DNA of 64,000 nucleotides from an uncultured Rhizobiaceae group bacterium. Lineage in GTDB: Bacteria > Pseudomonadota > Alphaproteobacteria > Rhizobiales > Rhizobiaceae. Position numbers and translations under genes: made by a program. Below the pieces are notes generated by a model. The model did not search any database and was not told the origin of the DNA. It worked only from the letters and a program-made list of their open reading frames with translations. The DNA is taken from NCBI GenBank assembly GCA_947501445.1, contig CANMVS010000002.1, positions 434,001 to 498,000 on the forward strand, in the 5' to 3' direction. Below are positions 1 through 10,888 of this stretch, in pieces; positions within the stretch are counted from its first letter, which is position 1, and every line of letters starts with the position of its first letter.

Positions 1-855
1 GTGCAAAATCCAGTGGCCACTGCCATCAACCTGTTTGATCGTCAGATCGGCCGCAAATTGCTCTATGCCTTCCAGACACACCGGGCGTAGCGCCTCATCC
101 TGATTACCCCAGATGACAAGATGCGGCATCTTTACCGTCATCACTTTGGGATCGACAGCAAAGACCGGTACTTTTCCCTCCAGTTCCGCTGCGGGTTGGT
201 CGACCGGAGGCACCACCACGGGCGATGCGCGATACCAGTTCAGCATGGCTTCCATTGCTCCGGGTGTACTCCAGGCTTCAAGGTAGCCCGCCCGTGCTTC
301 TTCATCCATCCAGCCCGTCGCTGAAAATCCGGCGATCATGTTGAGCGTACGGGCATAATTGTCTTTGCTCATGCGTTCGGCTGCATCGCTGCCACGCAAT
401 ACCGTCATATATTGGCTGGCCGCCCTTTGCAGCGGGTCATCTATTATGGCTTTTTGAAAAGCGTATGGGTGCACGCCATTGGCGACCACCAGCGCCTTCA
501 ACCGCTGCGGCATCCAGAAAGAAAACGCATAGGCCACCGCAGACCCCCAATCATGACCGAAGAGCACAAAGGGCTTGTCCGCACTCAGATGATCGGCAAG
601 CGCTGCGATATCCCCAACAAGATTGCGTGTCTGATAGGCTGATACGCCCTGCGGCTTGAAGGAGCGACCAAAGCCGCGCTGATCGGGTGCGACGACCCGG
701 TAGCGCTCCGCCAGCAAAGGCATTAGGTCGCGCCATGCGCCCCAATATTCAGGAAAACCGTGCAGACACAGGATCAGTGGCCGGGTGGAATCACCCATTG
801 TCTTGTAGTGAATTGTGCGCTCGCCATCGTCAAAGACCGCTGATTTATATTCCAT
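1..855 (-). CDS. Alpha/beta hydrolase, epoxide hydrolase-like (3' end off window)
   Basis: Reading frame on the minus strand from ATG at 855, open to the left edge, so the C-terminus is missing. The translation starts MEYKSAVFDDGERTIHYKTM and carries HGFPEYW (oxyanion-hole loop), PDQRGFG and the nucleophile elbow GHDWG, whose Asp is the usual nucleophile of epoxide hydrolases and haloalkane dehalogenases. GSGHWILH at the very edge holds the likely catalytic His. About 285 residues are present, close to the full length of this family. Substrate cannot be told; a haloalkane dehalogenase is possible but less likely. It is divergent from icd, with about 226 bp between the two starts. Confidence 0.8.
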   Translation of the reverse strand, partial: MEYKSAVFDDGERTIHYKTMGDSTRPLILCLHGFPEYWGAWRDLMPLLAERYRVVAPDQRGFGRSFKPQGVSAYQTRNLVGDIAALADHLSADKPFVLFGHDWGSAVAYAFSFWMPQRLKALVVANGVHPYAFQKAIIDDPLQRAASQYMTVLRGSDAAERMSKDNYARTLNMIAGFSATGWMDEEARAGYLEAWSTPGAMEAMLNWYRASPVVVPPVDQPAAELEGKVPVFAVDPKVMTVKMPHLVIWGNQDEALRPVCLEGIEQFAADLTIKQVDGSGHWILH

Positions 856-1081
856 TCCAATCGTCCCTACCGGCAACAAGTCGAACACTGGTGTGCGACG
901 CCACCCCTTTACTCACCGTTTTCAGCCTTGATAGCACAGAATCCGCCCCGTGAAGACGCATTAGACCAATTCGCGAGACACAGTACCTTTGCCTTCGCGC
1001 ATCACAGTGGTATAGGAGCGCCAACACTACAAAAGTCCAGCGGGCACGAGGCCCCTTTCAAGAAAAAACGAGGCATTTCAT

Positions 1082-2296
1082 ATGGCAAAAATCAAGGTCG
1101 CAAATCCGGTCGTCGAACTCGATGGTGACGAAATGACCAGGATCATTTGGCAATTCATCAAAGACAAATTGATTCACCCATATCTCGATATTGACCTGAA
1201 GTATTATGACCTGGGTATGGAAAGCCGTGATGCAACCGATGACCAGATCACCATTGATGCGGCAAACGCCATCAAGGAACATGGTGTCGGCGTCAAATGC
1301 GCAACCATTACTCCGGATGAAGGTCGTGTCGAAGAATTTGGCCTGAAAAAAATGTGGCGTTCGCCTAATGGCACGATCCGCAACATTCTGGGCGGCGTTA
1401 TTTTTCGTGAGCCGATTATCTGTAAAAACGTTCCGCGGCTCGTGCCGGGCTGGACACAGCCGGTCATCGTTGGACGTCATGCTTTTGGTGATCAGTACCG
1501 TGCGACGGATTTCAAATTTCCGGGCAAGGGTAAACTGACAATGAAATTTGTCGGTGAGGATGGTCAGGAAATCGAACACGAGATTTTTGACGCGCCTGCC
1601 GCCGGCATTGCCATGGGCATGTACAATCTGGACAAGTCCATTGAAGATTTTGCCCGTGCATCGCTCAATTATGGTCTGCAGCGTGGTGTCCCGGTCTATC
1701 TGTCCACCAAGAACACCATCCTGAAAGTCTATGACGGTCGCTTCAAGGATATCTTTCAGGAGATTTATGAGAAAGAATTCGAAGCAGCCTTCAAGGAAGC
1801 CAAGATCACCTACGAACACCGCCTCATCGACGACATGGTTGCGGCGAACCTGAAATGGTCCGGTGGCTATGTCTGGGCCTGCAAGAACTATGATGGTGAC
1901 GTACAGTCCGACACGGTGGCACAGGGCTTTGGATCCCTCGGTCTGATGACATCCGTGCTGCTGAGCCCGGATGGTCGCACGGTTGAAGCGGAAGCTGCCC
2001 ATGGCACGGTGACGCGCCATTTCCGCCAGCATCAAAAAGGCGAAGAAACATCGACCAACTCCATCGCGTCGATCTTCGCCTGGACCCGTGGCCTCGCGCA
2101 CCGCGCCAAGCTGGATGACAATGCCGATCTTGCACGCTTTTCCAAAACGCTTGAGGAAGTCTGTGTTGCTACCGTTGAAAGCGGCCATATGACAAAGGAT
2201 CTGGCGCTGTTGATCGGCCCGGATCAGCCCTGGCTCTCAACCATCGGCTTTTTGGACAAGGTTGATGAAAACCTGCAGAAAGCCATGGCAGCCTGA
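1082..2296 (+). CDS. icd: NADP-dependent isocitrate dehydrogenase
   Basis: 404 residues, full length for the eukaryote-like (type II) homodimeric Icd found in alphaproteobacteria. It oxidatively decarboxylates isocitrate to 2-oxoglutarate in the TCA cycle in the cytosol. The N-terminus [20 protein letters not shown] is typical. The substrate loop SPNGTIRN, the metal-binding region [24 protein letters not shown] and the nucleotide-binding part [10 protein letters not shown] are all present. The start follows a purine-rich stretch (about 1062-1073) and no other ATG fits better. A strong hairpin terminator follows. A long antisense frame lies across the gene and looks like a shadow. Confidence 0.97.
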   Translation: MAKIKVANPVVELDGDEMTRIIWQFIKDKLIHPYLDIDLKYYDLGMESRDATDDQITIDAANAIKEHGVGVKCATITPDEGRVEEFGLKKMWRSPNGTIRNILGGVIFREPIICKNVPRLVPGWTQPVIVGRHAFGDQYRATDFKFPGKGKLTMKFVGEDGQEIEHEIFDAPAAGIAMGMYNLDKSIEDFARASLNYGLQRGVPVYLSTKNTILKVYDGRFKDIFQEIYEKEFEAAFKEAKITYEHRLIDDMVAANLKWSGGYVWACKNYDGDVQSDTVAQGFGSLGLMTSVLLSPDGRTVEAEAAHGTVTRHFRQHQKGEETSTNSIASIFAWTRGLAHRAKLDDNADLARFSKTLEEVCVATVESGHMTKDLALLIGPDQPWLSTIGFLDKVDENLQKAMAA

Positions 2297-2322
2297 TTGG
2301 CAACAGGTCATTGAAATGAAAA

Positions 2323-2350
2323 AGCCCCGCAGAAAATGTTCTGCGGGGCT
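2323..2350. terminator. Bidirectional intrinsic terminator after icd
   Basis: Perfect 10-bp stem, AGCCCCGCAG at 2323-2332 and CTGCGGGGCT at 2341-2350, with an 8-nt loop. An A-tract lies before it and a T-tract after it, so it can stop transcription from both strands. It sits between the ends of the convergent genes icd and the exported-protein gene that ends at 2379. Confidence 0.9.
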
Positions 2351-2378
2351 TTTGTTTGCTCAATCCATTGGCGAACTG

Positions 2379-4457
2379 CTACTTATTGGCGCTAACTGTA
2401 ATGCCGAGCAGGTCCGGCATTTCGCCTGGTGCCAGGGTCACCGCACTCATAATTGCTGTAGCGGCAACGGGCTTTTCAGGCGCAGCAATGATGCGAAAGT
2501 TCTGCGGATCTTCCAGATATTGAGCAGCAGCAGCCAGTACCATGGCCGAAAATGCCGGGTTGTCCAATATAGTCATCTCCGCTTCAAGACGCTCAAGAAC
2601 GGTTTCGCGGATCTGATCAACGGATGCATTTTGTGAATCGGCAGCTATTGCAAGAGCCTTCTCCATGGCACCTTCATCAATCAGACTGATCTCAGCAGAT
2701 TTGAAGCTGGCCGTAAAAATAGCTGACTGGGCGATCGTCTCTGCCTGCTCCGGATTCTCAAAAAGGCCACGTGGTATGCCACCCAGTCGAACGCTTGCCC
2801 TTGCCGTGCCGAGCTCGCCGATATCAATCATCAGATTTTCAACAATCAGGTCTTCACTTGCCTCATCCCAGCGAAGCTTCATATCGTAGCTGAGACTCAC
2901 ATTCTCCAGCCCCATCGACCGCCATATGGCCTCGACGTCCTGATCATCCAAATCCGAGATCGGTGCCTGCACACCGCTCATCGACAATTCCAGTTCCGTT
3001 GGCACAGGTGGCACAGCGCTACTGGTGCTCAGGAAAAAACGACCCATACTCATATCAGAGCCGGTATCAGGATTGATGGTAATGACATCATTCAATTCAT
3101 ATGCCATGGATGTTGGCATAAAAAGCCGTGCCATTGTCATGGGATCGGGTTCGTTTTCCAGGTCAAAATTTGCAATGAAATCGCGAATGGGTTCGTAGGC
3201 AGGAAATTCAACAGGTCCAAATGTCATAGAACCGATCGAGGCCATTTGCCTGGCACCACTTTTGACCTGCACATCCTGTACGGATAATTCGCCCAACCCG
3301 TCAGAACTCATATTCACAAGTTCCATCTGTCCCAACTCCAGCCGGAATTTGAATTCCGGAATGTTGGTCGATACTGACACCTCCTGCGCAAAGGCACGCT
3401 TTATGGAAAACGAGCGATATAATTCAAAGGCACCACTGATTGCCTGCTTGATAAATTGCGCGTCGGGCTCGGCCTGTTTTGTCGCAGCAAGGACCAATTC
3501 ATCGGCAAGGGCAACGATATTTATCTCAGGTGGCCGAATGGACAGGCCCTCGATACCGTACAATTTGACCTGGCTTGACTGCATCGTTTCATCAGTTTGT
3601 TGCCCTTCAACAATGTAACTGTCGATATAAGGGCGATAGGTCAGCGTATCCTGTCCATCAGAATCCAGCAGATTAATCAGGGCGACATAGTCCATCCCTT
3701 TCATGATGGTAGGACCGGTTTGTGTTTTGGTTTCAAAGGGTGTGCCGTCTGGACCAATAACGTCGATTTTCTGAATGCTACCGCCATCACGATATTCGGC
3801 CATTCGCCCGTCAATCATGCCTTTCACAACAGCATCCCGGCTTTCAATATTGCCGGTCATCGCTGGCATATCCTCACCCAGGCCAGCAAATGTGAAATCA
3901 GCTGTCAGCAGGCTGTAGCCCCCCAGATCAAGTCTGTAGTCGTTGATGATTGTCAGGAAAGGCATCCAACGACTGATCGGTCGACTGGGATCACTATCAA
4001 TCATCGGGAAGCGCGGCCAACCATATCCGTTGAGCGCGTAATTTTCGATCTTACCGTCAAAATCCAGGATGGCCTGTTGAGACTGGCTGACTTCAACACT
4101 GAATGTCGTATCGCTGGAAAATGCCATTGTATCGGCAAAAAAACCGTCACGACCCGCACTCAGTCCCGTTGCAGTAAGTCTGGGCGTGCGCCAGCTGGCG
4201 GAAAGGCTGATGGGACCCTTCAGATCGGCTGTTGCTTCCATCTCAGGCAACTCGAACGTTACGGAATAGGCAAAAGTCAATCCGGATATGATCAGAGTGT
4301 TTCCTGCAGTTTCTACGGAATCATAGGTCGCCTCGACGCCAATCGCCCGATGATCATCCAGCCATTCATCCAGCGCGGCTTTTCCTGATTGCTGCGCATG
4401 GGCCGGGTTCAATGATACTGCCAGGCTGAAGCCAATCGATATCGCACAAAATCTCAT
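2379..4457 (-). CDS. Large exported protein of unknown function
   Basis: 692 residues. A signal peptide is clear: MRFCAISIGFSLAVSLNPAHAQ, with a likely cleavage after AHA, so the mature protein is probably periplasmic or outer-membrane associated. I recognise no domain. The body is rich in beta-prone, alternating hydrophobic stretches (for example LIISGLTFAYSVTFELPEM) and acidic residues. Phrases such as VENLMIDIGELGTARASVRLGG recall AsmA-like or beta-jellyroll envelope proteins, but that is only an impression. There is no transmembrane segment after the signal peptide. It lies downstream of alaS on the same strand, 145 bp away, and may be partly co-transcribed with it. GGAG sits about 10 nt before the start. 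Confidence 0.8.
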   Translation of the reverse strand: MRFCAISIGFSLAVSLNPAHAQQSGKAALDEWLDDHRAIGVEATYDSVETAGNTLIISGLTFAYSVTFELPEMEATADLKGPISLSASWRTPRLTATGLSAGRDGFFADTMAFSSDTTFSVEVSQSQQAILDFDGKIENYALNGYGWPRFPMIDSDPSRPISRWMPFLTIINDYRLDLGGYSLLTADFTFAGLGEDMPAMTGNIESRDAVVKGMIDGRMAEYRDGGSIQKIDVIGPDGTPFETKTQTGPTIMKGMDYVALINLLDSDGQDTLTYRPYIDSYIVEGQQTDETMQSSQVKLYGIEGLSIRPPEINIVALADELVLAATKQAEPDAQFIKQAISGAFELYRSFSIKRAFAQEVSVSTNIPEFKFRLELGQMELVNMSSDGLGELSVQDVQVKSGARQMASIGSMTFGPVEFPAYEPIRDFIANFDLENEPDPMTMARLFMPTSMAYELNDVITINPDTGSDMSMGRFFLSTSSAVPPVPTELELSMSGVQAPISDLDDQDVEAIWRSMGLENVSLSYDMKLRWDEASEDLIVENLMIDIGELGTARASVRLGGIPRGLFENPEQAETIAQSAIFTASFKSAEISLIDEGAMEKALAIAADSQNASVDQIRETVLERLEAEMTILDNPAFSAMVLAAAAQYLEDPQNFRIIAAPEKPVAATAIMSAVTLAPGEMPDLLGITVSANK

Positions 4458-4602
4458 GGTAATCTGCTCTCCATTTCAGGTTTTGCAGATTACAGATTTC
4501 GGGTGCGATCACCAGCCCCTATTGCAGCCTCCGGGTGCAATTTGATTTTCCAGTCTCCCACCCGCACAGTGGATGGGAAACTACCAATACATGGAAACGG
4601 AT

Positions 4603-7257
4603 TTAGGAGATGAGCGCGGCAACCGCTTCAATGGCAGCATCCGATTTGTCACCTTCCGGCCCGCCGGCCTGGGCAAGGTCCGGGCGACCACCGCCACCCT
4701 TGCCGCCGACCGCGACAGAGGCCGCACGCACCAGATCAACAGCACTGAAACGCTCGACCAGATCCGCGGTGACACCAATCACAACACTGGCTTTGCCGTC
4801 ATCGGAAACACCAACCAGCGCCACAACACCACTGCCAAGCGTTGTTTTGGCCTCATCAGCCATGCCCTTCAGATCACGCGGTTCAACGCCGGTAACCGTC
4901 TTGCCAAGAAACTTGATACCGGCAATCATTCGCGCTTCGTCTTCACGATCAGCACCGCCGCCAAGCGCCAGTTTCTTCTTCAATTCGCTGATTTCACGCT
5001 CCAGCTTCTTGCGTTCCTCCATCAGTGAACCCACACGGGAGACCACATCAGAAGGCTGGACGCGCAACGTCGAAGCCAGCGCTTTCACCCGTGTATCCTG
5101 CTGCGCCAGATACTGCCGGGCTGCATCGCCCGTCAGCGCTTCGAGGCGACGCACACCCGCCGCGACAGCGCTTTCACCAACAACGCGCACCAGACCGATA
5201 TCGCCGGTTGCCTGCACATGGGTGCCACCGCACAACTCGACTGAATAGGTCTTTCCCTGCTTATCACCGTGCAGCGCCGTTCCCATGGAGACAACACGGA
5301 CCTCGTCACCATATTTTTCACCAAACAGCGCCATGGCACCCTCGGCAATGGCTTCATCCACTTCCATCAACCGGGTTGTTACCGGACTGTTTTGAATGAT
5401 CATCTCATTGGCAATGTTCTCAACAGCGGCTATCTCCTCATCACTTACCGGTTTGGGGTGAGAAATGTCGAAGCGAAGCCGATCGGGTGCAACCAGCGAT
5501 CCCTTTTGAGCAACATGTGTTCCAAGCGTCTCACGCAGGGCCTCATGCAACAAATGGGTCGCGGAGTGATTGGAGCGTAACCGGTTGCGCCGCGCATGAT
5601 CAACCTGCAAAATCAGCTCCGTGCCATCGCTTAGCGACCCCTCATCAATGGTCGCTGTGTGCACGAACAGGCCGTCGCCTTTTTTCAGCGTATTGGTGAC
5701 ATGCGCCTGAACGCCATCACCTGTTATCACGCCGGTATCACCCATCTGTCCGCCGGACTCGCCATAAAATGGTGTCTGGTTGGTGATGATTTGAACCGTA
5801 TCGCCGGCTTTCGCCTCTTTGACCCGCGCACCGTCACGAACAATAGCCAGCACGATGCCCTCAGCCTGTTCGGTATCATAACCAAGAAACTCGGTGGCGC
5901 CCAGCGTGTCACGCAATTCAAGCCAAACGGTTTCTGTCGCCGCCTCTCCCGATCCGGACCAATTGGCGCGGGCCTCTGCCTTCTGGCGTTGCATGGCGGT
6001 CTTGAAGCCTGCGTCATCGACGCTGATGCCTCTTTGCCGCAAAGCATCCTGCGTAAGGTCCAATGGAAAACCATAGGTATCATAAAGTTTGAAGGCGGTT
6101 TCACCATCAAGCTCATCACCTTTTGAAAGATCGGCGCTGGCCTCGGACAGAAGATTGAGCCCGCGTTCCAGCGTTTTGCCGAAACGGTTCTCTTCAAGTT
6201 TCAACGTCTCTGAGATGAGGGGCTCTGCGCGCACCAGTTCCGGATAGGCAAGGCCCATCTGCTCAACGAGTGAAGGCAGCAATTTCCAGATCAGCGGTTC
6301 ATGTGCACCCAGCAGCTGCGCGTGGCGCATGGCGCGGCGCATAATGCGGCGCAGCACATAGCCCCTGCCCTCATTGGACGGCAACACACCATCCGCAATA
6401 AGAAAGGCGGATGACCGCAGATGATCAGCAATAACCCTGTGACTGGCCCGGGCCTTGCCTTCGGCCCGCACGCCGGTGAATTCGACAGAAGCGCTGATCA
6501 GTGCCTGGAACAGATCAATGTCATAATTGTCGTGTTTGCCCTGCAACAGTGCTGCAATGCGTTCCAGACCCATGCCGGTGTCAATGGAAGGGCGCGGCAG
6601 GTTAACGCGTGTATCGGCATTCTGTTGCTCATATTGCATGAACACCAAATTCCAGATCTCGATGAACCGATCACCGTCCTCGTCAGCGGAACCGGGGGGA
6701 CCACCCCAGATGCTGTCGCCATGATCATAAAAGATTTCAGAACAGGGACCGCAAGGGCCGGTGTCGCCCATGGCCCAGAAATTATCGTGGGTTGGGATAC
6801 GAATAATCCGATCTTCGGGAAGTCCGGCAATCTTTCGCCACAAGTCAAAGGCTTCGTCATCGGTGTGATAGACAGTAACCAGCAGCTTGCTTTTATCGAT
6901 ACCGAATTCACCGGTGATCAGTTTCCAGGCAAGCTGGATCGCCTCATCTTTGAAATAGTCACCAAAGGAAAAATTGCCCAACATCTCAAAGAACGTATGG
7001 TGGCGGACCGTATAGCCGACATTATCCAGATCATTGTGTTTGCCGCCGGCACGAACACATTTTTGCGCCGTGGTGGCACGCGTATAGGGGCGGTGCTCAA
7101 GTCCGGTAAAAACATTCTTGAACTGTACCATGCCGGCATTGGTAAACATCAAGGTCGGGTCATTGCGCGGGACAAGCGGACTCGAGGCCACAATCTCGTG
7201 TCCGTTATTGCCAAAATAATCGAGAAATGCCGTACGGATCTCGTTTACGCCACTCAT
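4603..7257 (-). CDS. alaS: Alanyl-tRNA synthetase
   Basis: 884 residues, full length. Charges tRNA-Ala with alanine and edits mischarged Ser/Gly. The N-terminal class II catalytic core is present ([38 protein letters not shown]-like [19 protein letters not shown]). The editing-domain zinc site is intact, with HSATH near residue 561 and CGGTH near residue 672. The C-terminal DHHA1 domain ends in [12 protein letters not shown]. The gene follows recA on the same strand, an order known in Hyphomicrobiales. The recA terminator lies between them, so alaS probably has its own promoter within 7258-7429. Confidence 0.98.
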   Translation of the reverse strand: MSGVNEIRTAFLDYFGNNGHEIVASSPLVPRNDPTLMFTNAGMVQFKNVFTGLEHRPYTRATTAQKCVRAGGKHNDLDNVGYTVRHHTFFEMLGNFSFGDYFKDEAIQLAWKLITGEFGIDKSKLLVTVYHTDDEAFDLWRKIAGLPEDRIIRIPTHDNFWAMGDTGPCGPCSEIFYDHGDSIWGGPPGSADEDGDRFIEIWNLVFMQYEQQNADTRVNLPRPSIDTGMGLERIAALLQGKHDNYDIDLFQALISASVEFTGVRAEGKARASHRVIADHLRSSAFLIADGVLPSNEGRGYVLRRIMRRAMRHAQLLGAHEPLIWKLLPSLVEQMGLAYPELVRAEPLISETLKLEENRFGKTLERGLNLLSEASADLSKGDELDGETAFKLYDTYGFPLDLTQDALRQRGISVDDAGFKTAMQRQKAEARANWSGSGEAATETVWLELRDTLGATEFLGYDTEQAEGIVLAIVRDGARVKEAKAGDTVQIITNQTPFYGESGGQMGDTGVITGDGVQAHVTNTLKKGDGLFVHTATIDEGSLSDGTELILQVDHARRNRLRSNHSATHLLHEALRETLGTHVAQKGSLVAPDRLRFDISHPKPVSDEEIAAVENIANEMIIQNSPVTTRLMEVDEAIAEGAMALFGEKYGDEVRVVSMGTALHGDKQGKTYSVELCGGTHVQATGDIGLVRVVGESAVAAGVRRLEALTGDAARQYLAQQDTRVKALASTLRVQPSDVVSRVGSLMEERKKLEREISELKKKLALGGGADREDEARMIAGIKFLGKTVTGVEPRDLKGMADEAKTTLGSGVVALVGVSDDGKASVVIGVTADLVERFSAVDLVRAASVAVGGKGGGGRPDLAQAGGPEGDKSDAAIEAVAALIS

Positions 7258-7429
7258 GACAGGCCCTTTTATCTAAATATCTGCGAACCACCTACCGATC
7301 GGCAGCGGACAATTCGTTCGGCTTTTATCTGTCTGTTGCAGGACTGTCCAGACACACCGTAGCGAACCGGTCGATTGATGGAGCGTTAAGCGGTTCCATT
7401 GCAGCCACAGCTTCAATTTCCGCATAAAA

Positions 7430-7467
7430 ATATGGCTGGCAACACACACAAGTGTTACCAGCCATAT
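7430..7467 (-). terminator. Intrinsic terminator of recA
   Basis: Long inverted repeat, ATATGGCTGG at 7430-7439 with CCAGCCATAT at 7458-7467. It is extended by AACAC/GTGTT across one mismatch and closed by a 6-nt loop. On the minus strand it is followed at once by a T-run (A-run 7426-7430 on the plus strand). It lies 56 bp past the recA stop. Confidence 0.92.
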
Positions 7468-7522
7468 GGTCTTTAACTGCCGAAGACATCAGGCATGAAG
7501 CCAATGCCACATGCAGGGTTGA

Positions 7523-8596
7523 TCACCCCTCAGCGGCATCATCCTTATCTGGCGCATCAAGCAGTTTTTCAGCGATAAGTCCGGCATTTTGTCGTAAGGC
7601 CAACTCGATCTCGTCTGCCACTGCCGGATTCTCACGCAGGAAATTTTTGGAGTTTTCGCGTCCCTGACCAAGCCTTTGGCTGTTGTAGGAGAACCAGGCA
7701 CCTGATTTCTCCACAATGCCGGCCTTGACGCCAAGATCAATAAGCTCGCCCGTCTTGGAGACGCCTTCCCCATACATGATGTCGAACTCAACCTGCTTGA
7801 AAGGCGGTGCCATCTTGTTTTTTACAACTTTGATGCGGGTCTGGTTACCAACAATTTCGTCACGGTCCTTAACCGAACCGATACGGCGGATATCAAGACG
7901 AACAGACGCGTAGAATTTCAGCGCATTACCACCGGTCGTTGTCTCAGGTGAGCCGAACATCACGCCAATCTTCATCCGTATCTGGTTGATGAAAATGACC
8001 ATACAGTTGGAACGCGAAATGGAGGCCGTCAGTTTGCGAAGGGCCTGGCTCATCAAACGGGCCTGAAGGCCAGGAAGGGAATCGCCCATCTCACCTTCAA
8101 TTTCAGCCCGCGGCGTCAGTGCTGCAACGGAATCGATGACCAAAACATCAATCGCACCGGAACGCACCAGCGTATCGGTAATTTCCAATGCCTGCTCACC
8201 GGTGTCGGGCTGGGAAATCAACAGGCTCTCAAGGTCTACACCCAATTTACGCGCATAGACCGGATCCAACGCATGTTCAGCATCAATAAAACCACAAATG
8301 CCGCCATTGCGTTGCGCCTGGGCAACCGTATGCAGGGCCATTGTGGTTTTACCTGAACTTTCAGGACCATAAATTTCAATAACCCGCCCCTTGGGAAGGC
8401 CTCCGATACCCAGTGCAATATCAAGCCCGAGTGATCCGGTTGATACAGTCTCAATCTCAACAATCTTCTCATTGGATCCGAGCTTCATGATTGAGCCCTT
8501 GCCAAAGGAACGTTCTATTTGAGAGAGCGCCGCATCAAGTGCCTTGCTTTTGTCCACCGATTTTTCCTCTACGAGCCGCAATGAGTTCTGAGCCAT
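7523..8596 (-). CDS. recA: Recombinase RecA
   Basis: 357 residues from ATG at 8596. DNA-dependent ATPase for strand exchange and SOS co-protease. I chose [20 protein letters not shown] because AGGTGG lies 6 nt upstream and the N-terminus matches rhizobial RecA; an upstream GTG (8605) would add three residues. The Walker A motif GPESSGKTT, the Walker B-like [10 protein letters not shown] and the L2-region segment [14 protein letters not shown] are all intact. The acidic C-terminus ends [12 protein letters not shown] LexA-type operator lies 59-84 bp upstream of the start. Confidence 0.98.
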   Translation of the reverse strand: MAQNSLRLVEEKSVDKSKALDAALSQIERSFGKGSIMKLGSNEKIVEIETVSTGSLGLDIALGIGGLPKGRVIEIYGPESSGKTTMALHTVAQAQRNGGICGFIDAEHALDPVYARKLGVDLESLLISQPDTGEQALEITDTLVRSGAIDVLVIDSVAALTPRAEIEGEMGDSLPGLQARLMSQALRKLTASISRSNCMVIFINQIRMKIGVMFGSPETTTGGNALKFYASVRLDIRRIGSVKDRDEIVGNQTRIKVVKNKMAPPFKQVEFDIMYGEGVSKTGELIDLGVKAGIVEKSGAWFSYNSQRLGQGRENSKNFLRENPAVADEIELALRQNAGLIAEKLLDAPDKDDAAEG

Positions 8597-8985
8597 TTTG
8601 TCCACCTTTAGGTTATATACACATTACAGGCAATGAAAGCCGCACGTAAATTTTGTACCGCATTTGTTCTCATATTGCAATAGAGTATCATCCTGTTGTT
8701 TTTAAATAATAAAACAATGCATGTTCTTTTTTTGTTTTCGATGCAAGCATCAACAATGGAAAACACGCCATAGCGCAAAGTCATCTGCCCCCGGGTTCAT
8801 TGCGCAGCGAATCAACTTTGCCCGTCGTTGGGACATCCCACCTTATTTGCCGAACCCATGTGGCCTATCCCGGCGCAATGGAGCGATTGTGCACACAATT
8901 GGGAAATTGAAAAACCGGGCCGCTTGCAGTAAGCCAGCACTCTGAACACTGCACGGCTGCTGCCGGCAGGAAAGGCACACCACGG
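8597..8985. other. Divergent promoter region between recA and psuK
   Basis: 389 bp with no supported gene. It holds the LexA-type site near recA and an A/T-rich stretch around 8696-8740 (T-runs and TTTAAATAATAAAA). A second near-match to an SOS half-site pair, GTTC-N7-GTTT, lies at 8723-8737. Nothing else is recognised. Confidence 0.6.
8655..8680 (-). promoter_or_regulatory. Candidate LexA (SOS) operator of recA
   Basis: Two overlapping matches. GTAC-N7-GTTC at 8655-8669 is one mismatch from the alphaproteobacterial SOS box GTTC-N7-GTTC. TTG-N11-CAA at 8664-8680 is the older description of the Rhizobium etli recA operator. Both lie in the recA promoter region, 59-84 bp before the start. The motif definitions are from memory and no matrix scan was run. 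Confidence 0.55.
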
Positions 8986-9924
8986 ATGACCCATATTCTT
9001 GTAATTGGCGGCGCACATATTGATCGACGGGCAAGAATTTCCGGACGCACCATAGGCGGCGCCAGCAATCCCGGGCACTGGCATGAAGAACCAGGTGGCG
9101 GTGGGTTCAATGCGGCCCGCAATCTGGCGCGCCTTGGTAATGAAGTCACAATGGTTTCTGTCCGGGGCGGCGATGCAGCCGGACAATTGGTTGAACAGGC
9201 CGCTGATGCGGTTGGTATCGAAGACCTGGCACAGGTATTCCTGGATCGGGCAACCCCCAGTTATTCCGCTATTTTGGAAAACAACGGCGATCTGGTGATC
9301 GCCATAGCCGATATGGATCTTTACGACCGGTTCGTTGACCGACAGCTTGCCCGCAAGTCAATTCGTGATGCAATTGACAAATGCGACGCCGTATTGTGCG
9401 ACGCCAATCTGCCTGCCAACACATTAACCGCGCTGTCCGTGACGGTCAAAAAACGCCTGAAACCCATTTCAGCCATCGCCATATCACCAGCCAAAGTCGG
9501 CAAACTTGCCGGGGCGTTCGAGCAACTATCCGTCCTGTTTCTCAATCATGCCGAGGCGCTGGAGCTCAGCGGCGGCGAGACAGATTATGAACTATGGCCT
9601 GCCCTGCTGCGCAAACGTGCCATCAGCCGCGCTGTTGTTACACGGGGGGCAGAACCGGTTCTTTGTTTTGACCGAGACAGCTGCTTTGAGATTGCACCGC
9701 CCAGGCTGGAGCAAATCATGGATGTGACCGGCGCAGGCGATGCACTTGCCGCTGCGACAATTCACGCACTGTCGGTCGGGCAAACATTCAGCGATGCTGT
9801 ACGCAACGGCATAGCCGCATCCTATCTCACCATTCAATCGCCGCATGCTGCATCCCCGCAGTTGAATACACAGACGTTGGCGAATGCACTATCACTTGTC
9901 CCTGAGGCCATCCATCAGCCGTGA
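8986..9924 (+). CDS. psuK: PfkB-family sugar kinase, probable pseudouridine kinase
   Basis: 312 residues. Probably phosphorylates pseudouridine to pseudouridine 5'-phosphate in the cytosol. PfkB signatures are visible: an N-terminal IGGAHIDRRARI, the EEPGGGGFNAARNLARLG substrate/ATP region, and the C-terminal DVTGAGDALAAA with the anion hole and catalytic Asp. The assignment to pseudouridine rather than ribose or fructose rests mainly on psuG, which starts 31 bp downstream on the same strand. AGGAAAGG lies about 10 nt before the ATG. Confidence 0.88.
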   Translation: MTHILVIGGAHIDRRARISGRTIGGASNPGHWHEEPGGGGFNAARNLARLGNEVTMVSVRGGDAAGQLVEQAADAVGIEDLAQVFLDRATPSYSAILENNGDLVIAIADMDLYDRFVDRQLARKSIRDAIDKCDAVLCDANLPANTLTALSVTVKKRLKPISAIAISPAKVGKLAGAFEQLSVLFLNHAEALELSGGETDYELWPALLRKRAISRAVVTRGAEPVLCFDRDSCFEIAPPRLEQIMDVTGAGDALAAATIHALSVGQTFSDAVRNGIAASYLTIQSPHAASPQLNTQTLANALSLVPEAIHQP

Positions 9925-9955
9925 GACATACAATTAACCACCCCCAGGAAGTCCT

Positions 9956-10870
9956 ATGAGCCAGAACGTCACGTTTCCCCTGACCTATTCCACCGAAGTT
10001 CGCGCTGCATTGGCCGACAACAAACCCGTCGTGGCATTGGAATCAACCATCATCACCCATGGTATGCCCTGGCCCGGCAACCTGGAGATGGCCAATAGTG
10101 TTGAAAACATCATTCGTGAATGTGGCGCTGTTCCGGCCACGATTGCCGTCCTTGACGGCACGCTGCATATCGGCCTTGAAAAACAGGCGCTGGAATCCCT
10201 GGCGCAAACAACTGATGCCATGAAGGTCTCACGCGCTGATCTTGCCTTTGCTGTGGCCAGCGGCAAAACCGGCGCAACCACCGTTGCAGCCACGATGATG
10301 GCTGCCGCCCTCGCCGGCATCAGGGTTTTTGCCACCGGTGGCATTGGCGGCGTGCATTTTGGTGCCGAGGAGAGTTTTGATATCTCCGCCGATCTGGAAG
10401 AATTGAGCAGGACAGCGGTAATTGTCGTGTCCGCCGGCGCCAAAGCCATTTTGGATATTCCCAAAACGCTGGAAGTTCTGGAAACCAAGGGCGTACCGGT
10501 GGTTACATTTGGCAGTGACGAGCTGCCCGCGTTCTGGTCGCGGCAATCGGGTATTCGAAGCCCGCTTCGCCTTGATGATGCAAAGCAGATCGCACATTTT
10601 CAGCAGACACGTGAAGCCATGGGCATCAATGGTGGCATGCTGATCGCCAATCCGGTTCCCCAAGCCGATGAAATCTCACGCCCCGAGATGGAAATCCACA
10701 TCAATCAGGCGCTGCAAAGCGCGCAAGAACACGGCATATCCGGTAAGAAGGTCACCCCCTACCTTCTTTCAGAAATTTTTTCTATTACCAATGGCAAGAG
10801 CCTTGAAACCAATATCGCGCTTGTAAAGAACAACGCTCGGTTGGCCGCGCAGATCGCCTGTGCGTTTTAA
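9956..10870 (+). CDS. psuG: Pseudouridine-5'-phosphate glycosidase
   Basis: 304 residues, usual length. Splits pseudouridine 5'-phosphate into uracil and ribose 5-phosphate by breaking the C-C glycosidic bond. The family core is clear: VALESTIITHGMPWPGN, GKTGATTVAATMMAA, FATGGIGGVHFGAEESFDISADL, VVSAGAKAILDIPKTLE and NPVPQADEI. The catalytic Lys of the family should lie in one of these segments, but I have not mapped it. AGGAAG lies about 5 nt upstream of the ATG. It forms an operon with psuK; a copy of the two-hairpin repeat follows it. Confidence 0.95.
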   Translation: MSQNVTFPLTYSTEVRAALADNKPVVALESTIITHGMPWPGNLEMANSVENIIRECGAVPATIAVLDGTLHIGLEKQALESLAQTTDAMKVSRADLAFAVASGKTGATTVAATMMAAALAGIRVFATGGIGGVHFGAEESFDISADLEELSRTAVIVVSAGAKAILDIPKTLEVLETKGVPVVTFGSDELPAFWSRQSGIRSPLRLDDAKQIAHFQQTREAMGINGGMLIANPVPQADEISRPEMEIHINQALQSAQEHGISGKKVTPYLLSEIFSITNGKSLETNIALVKNNARLAAQIACAF

Positions 10871-10888
10871 TAATCGATCCGCGTTATA

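Noticed and set aside
1058-2188. 376-codon open frame antisense to icd
   Set aside because: It lies wholly across icd, has no recognisable domain or ribosome-binding site, and reads as a codon-usage shadow of a highly conserved gene.
3597-4388. 263-codon open frame antisense to the exported-protein gene
   Set aside because: The opposite frame has a signal peptide, start signals and a continuous 692-residue protein; this one has none of these.
6421-7362. 313-codon open frame antisense to alaS
   Set aside because: alaS motifs are intact on the other strand through this whole stretch.
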